DNA of 64,000 nt from Adineta ricciae (taxonomy: Eukaryota > Rotifera > Eurotatoria > Adinetida > Adinetidae). The notes under the pieces are model-generated. The model was not told where the DNA came from. It saw nothing but the letters and a program-made list of their open reading frames with translations, and did no database searches. This document shows positions 55,228 to 64,000 of the stretch, one piece after another (the stretch's first letter is position 1; the number at the start of each line of letters is the position of its first letter). The position numbers and the translations under genes are program-made. Location of the stretch: contig CAJNOJ010000105.1 in the NCBI GenBank assembly GCA_905250025.1, positions 124,001 through 188,000 of the forward strand. The letters run 5' to 3'.

Positions 55228-56763
55228 TCACATATACAATTGAGACATAATATCATCGATATTTAATTTTTCCAGTAATTTTCGATTTTTTGGTAACTTG
55301 ATTGCATTGAAGAAATCTTCTCCATTGAAGTTTTTTCTTCGAAGATCTGATTTCATTTGAATTAATAATTCTACCAATTGATGTCGACAGCCACGAACTT
55401 TCAAACAAATATGCAGTAATGGATCATTGCCATCCTCATCCAATTCATCAATAAGAAACCGTGATACTCTCAATACCTTTTTCAATAATTTTCGTTCTTT
55501 CTTCTGTAATAATATAAATACGAGCTGCTTACTCGTCAACCACGTTTCCACAGGTGTTTCATCAAGAAATCTCCGAAACACCAATCGTTCTTCCTGACTG
55601 CCTGTCATCATATTGACAATAGTTCGACAATATTTCGGCTGATTAAAGAAGCATCGTACATGTGGAATACGACGATATATATAAAGAATGACATCGTCAC
55701 GTTTCTTTTTCATTAACTTTTTCAAAATCGATTGAAATCTATCATTCAAGTCGTCAGACCACGAAGGTACTTGTGCTGAAATATATATATCAACGATAAT
55801 TTTGAATATTTCCAGTTGAATTGTTTCAATCATTACTCCACTTCTATTGACTAGTTCACGTGAAGGTATAAAATGTAACATATCGAAAAGATTTTCTTGA
55901 GCGGATGCTGAAACACTGGAATGTATTCTTTCGTACTCAATCACAAAAAGAAGTAAATCCACTATTGCATGATAACAATGCATATTAACAGGGAGAGTCA
56001 ATTGATCATAGCAATAATATCGCGCTTGAAAAACAGAAAAGATGAGAAAGAAAGAAATGCTACATAAACTGTAGATATAAAAGTCCTCATTGGTTAAGAC
56101 CCGTGGATTGGAAATAATCAAGGCTTTAAACATTTGTATTTCTGTACTAAGCAAGTTTTTATTAGTAGAATTTGGATAACAAAGCTCCGAAAGTAATAAT
56201 CGATTAATTGCCTTGCAAAAATTGAAATCACTCTGTGCAGAACCATCACATTCAAGATATGCACCTCTTTCTAAAACTAACGATTCGATTCGTTTCATAT
56301 CCATCAAATTGACAGGATAGTGTATCAAGTTGCGAAATATTTGCTGTAATTCATAACTATTCGTGATTCGCTCGTCATTAGGAATGGAATTTTGTATTGA
56401 TTTGAACGTTGTTGTATAGACATGAATGTCATCTTCACATCGTTTGTGTTGTTGTTCGATATGGAAGGAGATTAAAGATTGAAAGTATTCACGAAAGTCC
56501 GGATCATTGACGGAACTGTTTACTGCGGCGAACTGTTGAGAAATTCGGTTGAACGCTGCGGAATTGTAATAAATATTGAAGAACATATGATATGGATCGA
56601 TGCATAAATAATCGGTTAATAGATGTAAGCGTTTGTCGATTAGGATTTGGTTCAGTCGGCGATTCAAGCCAAGAAATGTGCGAAATATTGAGTGAACATC
56701 TCCAGAATATTGAAAAATGAGCATTAAAATTTCATCAGGTAAGGTTTCAAAAGTCGGTGACAT
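55228..56763 (-). CDS. F-box protein with long helical C-terminal region
   Basis: A single 511-codon exon. It opens with an F-box (ETLPDEILMLIFQYSGDVHS ... LNRRLNQIL, residues 5-45), the Skp1-binding module of SCF ubiquitin ligases. The remaining ~450 residues are helical without recognised repeats. Near the end, GNDPLLHICLKVRGCRHQLVELLIQ and NGEDFFNAIKLPKNRKLLEKL resemble two degenerate ankyrin repeats. This type belongs to a large bdelloid F-box family. The substrate is unknown. Confidence 0.82.
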   Translation of the reverse strand: MSPTFETLPDEILMLIFQYSGDVHSIFRTFLGLNRRLNQILIDKRLHLLTDYLCIDPYHMFFNIYYNSAAFNRISQQFAAVNSSVNDPDFREYFQSLISFHIEQQHKRCEDDIHVYTTTFKSIQNSIPNDERITNSYELQQIFRNLIHYPVNLMDMKRIESLVLERGAYLECDGSAQSDFNFCKAINRLLLSELCYPNSTNKNLLSTEIQMFKALIISNPRVLTNEDFYIYSLCSISFFLIFSVFQARYYCYDQLTLPVNMHCYHAIVDLLLFVIEYERIHSSVSASAQENLFDMLHFIPSRELVNRSGVMIETIQLEIFKIIVDIYISAQVPSWSDDLNDRFQSILKKLMKKKRDDVILYIYRRIPHVRCFFNQPKYCRTIVNMMTGSQEERLVFRRFLDETPVETWLTSKQLVFILLQKKERKLLKKVLRVSRFLIDELDEDGNDPLLHICLKVRGCRHQLVELLIQMKSDLRRKNFNGEDFFNAIKLPKNRKLLEKLNIDDIMSQLYM

Positions 56764-57685
56764 GATGTTTTAGCATTGTCAACAAAATTTGTTTTCTTTT
56801 GTCCGCGCACGTGTCGTTTCGTTGTTTCGGTAATTTCACAACATTTATTAAAAATTGCAATTCATGTTGATACTTGTCCCGTGTTACTAGACATCTTCGT
56901 ATTCTTTCTCTCTGTTGCGATACAGCTATTCAAATAGAAGGATGACATACCTATGGTGTAATACCTAAAATGGGTATAAAATATCAGCATTTCGCATGTT
57001 TTTTTCACTGCATCTTCAAAAAAAGAAAACACGCTTTCGAGCGTTTATTCTCCGGAGATTGCTTTTCGCTTACTTCGATTATGCAACACGGAGTACATAG
57101 CTTCTCGATAGCGGTGTCACCATACGACTCGATTGTCTTTTAAGACGTATCTTGGATCGTTGGCTGGACACCGCATCTTTATATCATTTTTCTTTCTCTC
57201 TCTCTTTCTCTTCCGGACTGACAGGCTCATTTCAGTTCCTTTCGAGTTTCCAAATATAGCGGCTACACAATCGTCTCTTCCAGAGACGCTCAACACATTT
57301 CGATGTGTTGTTTGTAGTGGAAACGAGATTGCTGACATTGAAGTGATTACCGGCCGGTCCACTGGGGTGATTTGTGCATGATCTAGTGATACATCATTAA
57401 TTTAGACATGACACTCATTTCACTTCATCGGATCCGGTTCGGCATAACGACGACTATTCCCTTAGACTCAGTATAACAAAATACCGCACGAAAAAAGGAT
57501 TGACATGATGATAATAATCACTTCGGGATTTTCTCCTCGTCACGAGTAATAAATGTAAACATTCGCTTGTTTTTGTCATTCAACCATAAAAAATCATTGA
57601 CGTATGTGCACTAACAGGCTGAGCCTACGTCATTGTATTTACCTACAAATGATTCGCATGAGGAACTGTATAGTTGGAAATTAAT
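56764..57685. other. Intergenic region
   Basis: About 920 bases between divergent F-box (-) and MSP-macro-PARP (+) genes. Two overlapping ~81-codon frames on opposite strands (57117-57381) have no domain, no splice context and low complexity (Arg/Lys-rich on one strand from a CTCTTT run). I regard both as chance. Confidence 0.4.
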
Positions 57686-59820
57686 ATGATGCAAGGGAAA
57701 AAAATGATTATTTCTTTTCACGAAATGACACTTGAAATTCGCCCTAAGCATGAATTAATATTTCAAGGTAAAAAATATACGCGAGTCTAAATTTAAATAA
57801 TCTTCTTTAACAAAGGACCTTTCAATATTGATTCGTCAGTAATATTAAATCTAGCAAACCGTGGTGATGCTTATCTGGCTTTTCAGTTCAAAACCAACGC
57901 ATCTCCTAACTTGCGATCAACAGTCAAACGAGGATTTCTAGAGCCTTATGCCGAAGAAAATGTCAAAAGTACGCTCATTGATGCAATAACTATTGTTGAC
58001 AGTCGGATTCCTTTCCTTCACTAGTCATTCTCTTACCCGAAGAAGCTGATCATCCATACAATGAAAGTTCACAATATCAAATGACTGTTCACTGGACGAT
58101 TATATCCGACATATCCATGAATGACATCGATAATTTTGTAAGGTCGCCTTTTTCTTATGACGCAAAATATGGCAATACGTTATCTTTTTGTAGTGGAAGA
58201 GTAATGCGTCCAACAATCAAGATATACACCATATACATTTGAAATGTGTTTTTACAAACGAAAATTCAGTCGAAGTACGTACGTATATGTATATGAGAAT
58301 ACAATCCAATGCGTTCTGTATAGAGTTTTGCGCTCAGAAATAATACAAAACAAATTTCTCAAGGAACACAGACGTCACCGATGATTCCTAAACGTTCCGC
58401 AAGATTCTTTTCCGGATGGACACATAATTTCATACACATTCATCCTCATCGTTCTCAAAGACTAAACAGCGCTGAAAACCCTACTTCAATTGAATCGCCA
58501 TCAATACAAGTAAGAATTCGAAAAGCGCTCTCGGTTCTACGCGTAAATACGCGATAATTTCAGAAGAAAAATCGCTTCCTCTCACGATTCAAAAAGACGA
58601 AACCTATATCAGTCACAATTGGTCACGGAACCATAAGTGTTGAGCAAGGCGATATAACCAAACAGAAGGTATATCATATCAATAACTTTTATGAACAACA
58701 TCGAAAACGTTCTCCTTCTTTCTTGTCAGATTGATGTGATCATTGGAACTTTGATAGGCAATACCATAGATCGAAAAATCTTAAAAGAAGCTGGCAACGA
58801 AGCAAACGATACTTTTGCCAATGAATACGAACGTAATCCGCATTCGCTGATTATTTCAACTCCTCCAGGTCACTTGAATTGTCACCGTATATTCTTCATC
58901 AAATGGGACCCTTATGCCAACGGAATACAACTTTATCAAGCGATCGCTGATTTCGTATGGAATATTGTCCAAAATGTCATCGCACACGATTTCCAATCTG
59001 TTGCAATTCCAATCGGTGGAGATCAAGAATCGACTGATACGCTGAAAATTATCATCGAAGCGATGATCAAATCCATTCAGAAACAAATCATCATAAGGAA
59101 ATTATCGATATTCGTTAAAATTATTGTAGAACCTGATGAACAATTTATCTACAACGCACTTTGTGAAAAGATTTTGATGTTGTCCAACGGTAATAACGAC
59201 CAACTTTATTCTGAAAGATTTTATTTTCTCTACCTGTTTTAGATGACTTATCAGAAGCAGCTTTACAGTCAGTTGCAACATCGGAGCTAATAGAAAATGA
59301 TCAACTATCTTATGTAATTTCTGAACATACCGATGAATATCAAGCAGTTCTGACTCAATTCGATGAACAAATGAGATACCTTTATACTCAGATGATTCAG
59401 ATTGAACGTATTGAAAACAAACGTTGGTACTTGCAATATTTAGCACATAAAGACGAATTTAAAAGACGCTTGGGCGAAGATACCGAACGGATTCTCTATC
59501 ATGGATGCGACGAACAAGCTGCTAATAACATCGTAACAAAAGGCTTCAGTCGAAATTTTGCCGGTCAGCATGGTGCCAGATGGGGATACGGTGTTTATTT
59601 CTCATCGAGAGCAAATTATAGTGCCGCCTTTGCGCTTCCGAATAATCGCGGAGAAAAACGAATGTTTCTAGCAAATATTTTGATTGGAAAAAGAGCACTT
59701 GGCGACCCATCTATGAGGGTACCACCTGTCGGCTTTGACTCAACTACAGATGGAAGCCACATATTTGTTATCTATCATGATGCGCAAGCATATGCTACTT
59801 ATTTGATAGTATATAAATAA
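57686..59820 (+). CDS. MSP domain - macro domain - PARP catalytic domain fusion
   Basis: Eight exons (57686-57767, 57816-57968, 58025-58137, 58194-58274, 58372-58509, 58564-58668, 58730-59189, 59243-59820) join with consistent phases into 569 codons. An alternative start is at 57704. Residues ~10-120 are a major-sperm-protein/VAP-type domain (LEIRPKHELIFQGPFN ... LANRGDAYLAFQFKTN). Then come a basic Ser-rich linker, a macro domain (~210-380; TISVEQGDITKQKIDVIIGT) and a PARP domain (~440-569). The PARP part has LYHGCDEQAA, YGVYFSSRANYS and IFVIYHDAQAY: triad His-Tyr-Ile, so probably mono-ADP-ribosylating. MSP/VAP domains bind FFAT-like peptides or membranes, so a membrane-contact or cytoskeletal ADP-ribosyltransferase is inferred. 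The macro domain lacks the usual Asn-Ala-Ala-Asn loop, so ADP-ribose binding is uncertain. Confidence 0.88.
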
Positions 59821-59925
59821 CGCTTTTCATTAAATCGCGATTAGTTACTCGAAGAAATAAAAAAAAAGTTAGGAAAACAGTTTTGATCAGTCTATTTATA
59901 ATCAGATCTTCTTTTTGGAAACAAT

Positions 59926-60613
59926 CTAACTGAAAAGAATTGTAGGATTGTAGCCAGTGATATGCGGGTTCGTCTCTGACGGATTCGGTTGTGTAGTACT
60001 TTGCCGATCGGCGAATTTGATAGGGTTTGAAGCGCATGACTTTTTACCACATGAGGAACCTATTATGATGCATGTTACACTGAGAATCATCATTACGAAA
60101 AGGAGACCAAAGATTCCAAAGAAGATGCATAGACGTATCAACGGCGTTTTCCAGTCAGGACGATCCCACTTGACAGTTGCTACATTTTCCTGTTGATAAA
60201 AACACGGATAGTGACTACCAATCTGAAAAACCAAGTAATTGTAAAAGTCAAATATGACATTCAGAACATCTTACGGAAACTTGTGAATGTTGTTGTTCAT
60301 TGTCATCTGAAGAGAACGTGTTATTCAAGATAGTTCCATTGGAAATTGAATAAGTCACAAGAAATTGTTCATTGAAGCATGTATATTCTGACGGATACTC
60401 CTCCTTAGTTTGACACGTGTGAGTAAAAAAAGAATAATGTAATAAACGACAGCTAGTATTCGTATACGCCGGACGATTTCTCACATAGTCAGCAGCCGAT
60501 ATGGATCCCAGCACAATACCAGGTATGAAATAAAGGAAGCAGATTATTCCTGTGATAGAGCACATATGAGTGCCTATTGCTCGACATGCCACAAAAAATA
60601 ATGTGCTGTGCAT
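59926..60613 (-). CDS. Two-TM protein with Cys-rich extracellular loop
   Basis: Two exons (60613-60275, 60222-59926) join in phase 0 into 211 codons. A short N-terminus is followed by TM1 (GIICFLYFIPGIVLGSI), an extracellular loop of ~100 residues with about six cysteines and several N-glycosylation sites, then TM2 (LCIFFGIFGLLFVMMILSVTCIII) and a short Pro/Ser/Thr-rich tail. The topology and the loop ending GSHYPCFYQQ recall BK-channel beta subunits (KCNMB), but similarity is topological and I do not claim that identity. Confidence 0.65.
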
Positions 60614-60801
60614 GCCTATGTTTCGATGTACATCAATCGTTTGGCATATAAATATGATACTTCCTATCGATCACCACCAATAATTTCGTCGAAATCGGCA
60701 AGTCACATGTCATTACCCAAGCGTATCAATGAGACATAAAAGGAAGGAACACAACTGATTCATGTATTTATTTCCAACCGACATAATAAAGAAAAATAAC
60801 T

Positions 60802-61044
60802 TCATACATAGAATAAACGATAAGTGATCAGTAAGATTAGAAGAATAACACTTGCGACGTTCATCGTTATTCCAAATGATCGGTAATCTGAATATTCAAG
60901 AGCGAAAGTGAGTCGACCAACAATGAACAAAATTCTGTAAACAGTTAAAATAATCAATTCATTCGGTTCAAGTACCGTACATAGAGCCAATGAAAAAATC
61001 CGTTTAATAAGTGACTGTTCAAGTGTATTTTGTAAAATACGATG
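60802..61044 (-). pseudogene. MAPEG-like membrane protein, C-terminal fragment
   Basis: The frame reads HRILQNTLEQSLIKRIFSLA, then VYRILFIVGRLTF and YRSFGITMNVASVILLILL. This matches the MAPEG family pattern: QNTxEQ helix, then R-x-LF-x-G and R-x-FG, then the last TM helix. A stop codon lies directly before the fragment in the same frame, and no acceptor site lets an upstream exon enter. Hydrophobic pieces upstream (to ~61300) sit in other frames with stops. I therefore call it a decayed gene, although an unrecognised first exon is possible. MAPEG proteins handle eicosanoids and glutathione; a bacterial-type relative is likely. Confidence 0.38.
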
Positions 61045-61943
61045 TCATTATTCGCCTAGAACCTGCCCCTTTGGATCTAGTGAATTGATCGCAATTCATG
61101 AAACGTATCAGTTGATTACTGCGAGAATGACGATAAGTAATGGAAGTGTATTGTTGAATAAGAATCAAACAGTCATATCAAAACGAGTTTCTACTGACAC
61201 ATCGCCTGAACTACTCTTGATTCTTATTTTCTATGGTAGTCAATCGAGAAAAGCGAATATTAATATCAGAATTGTCACAATCATCGAAATGATTCGTCAT
61301 GGGTCATATTTTTGTCATAGATGCGAAGTTCTTCTTTTACTTTACCATTAGTTTCGTGTGTCATTGCAGTTAGAAGAATGTACAACGTAAAAATAATTCA
61401 GATTTTGTATTTATATACATCTTTGATCGAGCTAAGCACACATGAGAACGCTGCAAGTCGGTAATGTATGTCCTTTTTCTGTTATGAGAATGACACATTG
61501 TGTGAAAAGGTCAATGGAAGATTAAAATACGATTTTTATCTAGGAAAAAATTGCTTCACGCATTGTTTGAGAACGAAATATTTTCGTTTTCTTCTTCCGT
61601 AGATCAGCTGCGCCATCTATCATGCGAAAGTCGTTCGTATGATCAACAGAAAACTATCGTCCTATGTTGCGCTTGCTGAGAAACCTCGTCTCATACGTGC
61701 AATAGTATATGCATTCGTTTTTTTTTCATATTCAATGTACATAATCCCATTGGCAGTGGTATCCAGCAATGATTGTTTGTCTATTCTTTGGTTATGTATC
61801 TTGATTTTGGATAAATCACAAGTTTCGATGTACATTTTCGAACTTTTGTATTTCAGATCTGATTGAAAACGAGTTGTACGGTCTTGATTCAGCGAACTTC
61901 TCTCTAAACTTTCATTTAAATCGTTATTTTCGTCGTTATCACC
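61045..61943. other. Intergenic / degenerate sequence
   Basis: Contains possible remnants of the MAPEG-like gene on the minus strand up to ~61300 and short plus-strand frames without domains. Nothing else is supported. Confidence 0.35.
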
Positions 61944-63019
61944 ATGAGCAACCTTCCAGATAAGACACGTTCGATTCTACCGCGTTCATCTTCTATTACT
62001 TCAAAACACGTATTGAAAAGTTGCAGTGCTCTGATCGTCAGTGCTAGTGTTGCCGGACCTGTGCTAGTAAGGGATGGTTACAAATTGCTTCTGGTACTGA
62101 TACCTTTGATGGAAAAGGTTATGTGTCTAACACTGGAATTCTTCGTGGTGAATTGACGAAGGTGCTGTATGAATACACTCGTAAAGACGTTGAGTACATC
62201 TTTGGTGACTATTCTTTGTCAATCAATGACCAGGAAAATCAAGTTCAGGTGACACTTGCCAGTGATAATAGCCGTGAGTTCGACTTAATGATCAGTGCCG
62301 ATGGTTTTCGATAACCAATTACCGATTAGCTATTTGAATCTGTACGCTGCATACTTTACTATATCCTCGTCGTCAATCAGATAATAATTGGTCATATTAG
62401 TACAATCCACCCAGAGGACGAACAATAACACTTCGTCCTGATAATTAAGATGCGATGCGAGCAACATTGTCATTTCGTAGTTCAGAGCGCGGCTACAAAA
62501 ATCACGATGTCGATAAGCACAAGGAACTGTTAAGACAGGGAATTCGCAAACGCAGATTTCGAAACACCGCGACTATTACATGGTTTGATAGATAAAAATG
62601 AATACTATTTTGAAGTTATCGGACAAGTTACGATGGAATGTTGGTCGCAAGGACGAGTTGCTTTAGTAAATGATGCGGGTTATTGTCCTACTCGTGTCAC
62701 TGGTATGGAAACAACTCTAGCTCTTGTTGGTTCTTATATTTTGGCTGGTGAAATCGGACGATGTCAGGATCATGTAGAAGCATTTAAACAATATGAAATG
62801 CTGATGCGTCCAATCGTTACTAAAGCTCGAAAAATATGATCAATAGCTTGATATATTGCTGCACCAGATATACTTGTTGCTATCACTCTCAGAAACGCTA
62901 TATTGAATTTAATGGCCAAGGCTGTCGTTACTCGACCAGTCAGCAAGCTTTTGGAACAAAAAGCGGCCGATACAACGATCCTACCAGGTTATGATTTTTT
63001 ATTGTCTCAAAAAGATTAG
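61944..63019 (+). pseudogene. Decayed FAD-dependent monooxygenase (TetX/UbiH-type)
   Basis: Pieces in order but in different frames match this family. They are a degraded nucleotide-binding start (SASVAGPVL, normally SGASIAGP), RGELTKVLYE ... FDLMISADGFR (62093-62314) and LNLYAAYFTI. Next come YNPPRGRTITLRPDN followed by AMRATLSFRSSERG (62398-62500) and RVALVNDAGYCPTRVTGMETTLALVGSYILAGEI (62640-62757, reading ND for the FAD-binding GD). A C-terminal piece ends at 63019. In-frame TAG and TAA interrupt the ~62400-62450 segment, and a stop follows ADGFR. The family is mainly bacterial and fungal, so this is probably a horizontally acquired gene that has died. Confidence 0.75.
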
Positions 63020-63181
63020 TGGATTTTTTTTGTGACTCTCATCGTTGATAATTTTACCATGATATACTAGCTATTATTTACACACACACTCGGCACGAAA
63101 GTAAAAATCTATTTTTTATTAATCAATAAAGAGTCAGATATATTAAGAGGTTTAGGATAAGAGTTAAGAGAATACATGAAA

Positions 63182-63694
63182 TTATTTGTCAGTTACATCA
63201 ACTGATGGCGGTGCTTGTAAAGGTTTAATGAGAACATGAGCTAATAATCCGAATGGAATACCCATTAATGCTCCTTTAACAGCTGAAAATGGACTCATTT
63301 TTGTTGGTAAGCCAATTATAAGGCCAGCTAATCCACCAACCATAGAAGTCGAGAATGTGAATTTATCAACTCGGTTTTGGTTTTGAGAATGACGAAGACG
63401 ATAGGCTCGATCCCATATTTTATATTCATTGTATTGTTCTTTACTTAATTTTGCATGCATCAAGCCAACACTCAATGCCACGCCGACTGCAGCACCATAG
63501 ATTGACGCTGTTCCAGCACGACTAAGAACTGGTCCAAATGAAGGATTCTTTCTTGATTTATATAATTGATACGGCAGTGCCGTCAAAAATGTTGCTGTCG
63601 ATCCTAACTGAATGCCCTTATAAATACAATGTAAGGTCAATTCGCGTAATGAATGTGGAATTAATGCTCGTTGTTCATCATCCAAATCGGTCAT
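63182..63694 (-). CDS. Small membrane protein, DUF1757-like
   Basis: 170 codons, one exon. It has an acidic N-terminus, then two or three glycine/alanine-rich hydrophobic segments (YGAAVGVALSVGLMHAKL; MVGGLAGLIIGLP; GALMGIPFGLLAHVL) separated by a charged loop with YNEYKIWDRAYRLRHSQ. The Gly-rich helices recall Tim17-like or DUF1757 proteins of eukaryotes. A mitochondrial or endomembrane location is a guess from that resemblance. No catalytic motif is seen. Confidence 0.55.
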   Translation of the reverse strand: MTDLDDEQRALIPHSLRELTLHCIYKGIQLGSTATFLTALPYQLYKSRKNPSFGPVLSRAGTASIYGAAVGVALSVGLMHAKLSKEQYNEYKIWDRAYRLRHSQNQNRVDKFTFSTSMVGGLAGLIIGLPTKMSPFSAVKGALMGIPFGLLAHVLIKPLQAPPSVDVTDK

Positions 63695-63856
63695 TTTTGT
63701 ATTTTACAAAATAAAAAAACACAATGAAAAAAGAACTTATGCATCAACAATGTAACCTAACGCGTTAGTGAGAGAACGAATCATATATTTAACGCATCGA
63801 GTGTCAATATAGCCATATAAACATAGTATGACATCTATTTGGAAAAATTATAAGAG

Positions 63857-64000
63857 CTATGTTTTCACTACAATCTTGTCGCCGATTGATATTTTTCGAC
63901 GTGCGTCTGGTCCAACAACGATGCAGCCTTTTGACGCTGAATAATCGTTCTTTTTGTTATCTCCGTGAATTAAAAAATCGGATCTACCATACATAATGTT
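63857..64000 (-). CDS. DUF2778/Tlde1-like L,D-transpeptidase, C-terminal part (runs off window)
   Basis: A 48-codon open frame enters from the right window edge and stops at 63857. It reads GRSDFLIHGDN, then SASKGCIVVGPDARRKI, then a final beta strand ending VVKT. His-Gly-Asp followed by Ser-X-Gly-Cys-Ile is the active-site pattern of DUF2778 and other L,D-transpeptidase-fold enzymes (catalytic Cys and His). In bacteria these cut or exchange peptidoglycan cross-links; Tlde1 is a type VI secretion effector. In an animal genome it is probably acquired from bacteria and could act on bacterial cell walls. The N-terminus is not visible. Confidence 0.62.
   Translation of the reverse strand, partial: NIMYGRSDFLIHGDNKKNDYSASKGCIVVGPDARRKISIGDKIVVKT

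Noticed and set aside
57117-57381. 81-82 codon frames on both strands
   Set aside because: Low-complexity Arg/Lys or Phe/Leu content from a CT-rich run and no splice or domain support.
1-64000. Bacterial operon, CRISPR, tRNA or telomeric repeat content
   Set aside because: Spliced genes throughout exclude a bacterial replicon; I saw no cloverleaf, regular spaced repeats or tandem telomere-like hexamers.

Overview
The window is eukaryotic nuclear DNA and most likely comes from a bdelloid rotifer (Adineta/Rotaria type). It is AT-rich and gene-dense. Introns are short (about 45-75 bp) with clean GT/AG ends. The gene families fit that group: many rhodopsin-like receptors, NHL-repeat and EGF secreted proteins, kinesin-light-chain-type TPR proteins, F-box proteins, and several genes that look bacterial in origin. 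The species assignment is inference from gene content.

The dominant feature is a segmental duplication. Positions 1-~9655 (copy A, cut by the window start) and 44134-~53840 (copy B) carry the same genes in the same order and orientation. These are a DUF3336/patatin lipase, a DUF4345-like membrane protein, a Cys-rich mini-protein, a type-A DnaJ, a RING-TPR protein and a secreted protein with a phage-tail-collar domain. I counted 11 differences in the first ~270 aligned bases (about 4%). One 898-base stretch (4720-5617 = 48796-49693) has no difference at all, which is the signature of gene conversion. Copy A stops in the intron of the collar gene, where a broken LINE (endonuclease-RT) sits. Copy B keeps the whole collar gene.

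Between the copies (11.6-44 kb) lie, in order: a small secreted helical protein (+), an aldo/keto reductase (-), a possible small gene (+), a P4-ATPase flippase (+), a 7TM receptor (-), a secreted/TM protein with a GCC2/GCC3 Cys motif (-), a secreted class-C beta-lactamase-like serine hydrolase (+), a Cys-rich mini-protein (+), two 7TM receptors (+,-), a CCHC-macro-PARP protein (-), an NHL-EGF-TM protein (+), a small unknown (-), a 1544-residue LDLa-EGF-7TM receptor (-) and a tandem pair of small TM proteins (+).

Right of copy B (55-64 kb) lie an F-box protein (-), an eight-exon MSP-macro-PARP fusion (+), a two-TM protein (-), a decayed MAPEG-like fragment (-), a decayed FAD monooxygenase (+), a small membrane protein (-) and the end of a DUF2778/Tlde1-like L,D-transpeptidase gene (-).

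The genes do not form an operon or a single pathway. The themes are surface reception (four 7TM receptors and NHL/EGF/GCC2 ectodomains), ADP-ribosylation (two macro-PARP genes) and genes with bacterial or phage relatives. Three single N bases (11440, 30588, 50954) each sit in a broken gene and look like contig joins. I saw no tRNA, rRNA or CRISPR array. Exon structures were worked out by eye from frame and splice-site consistency and have not been checked against transcripts.
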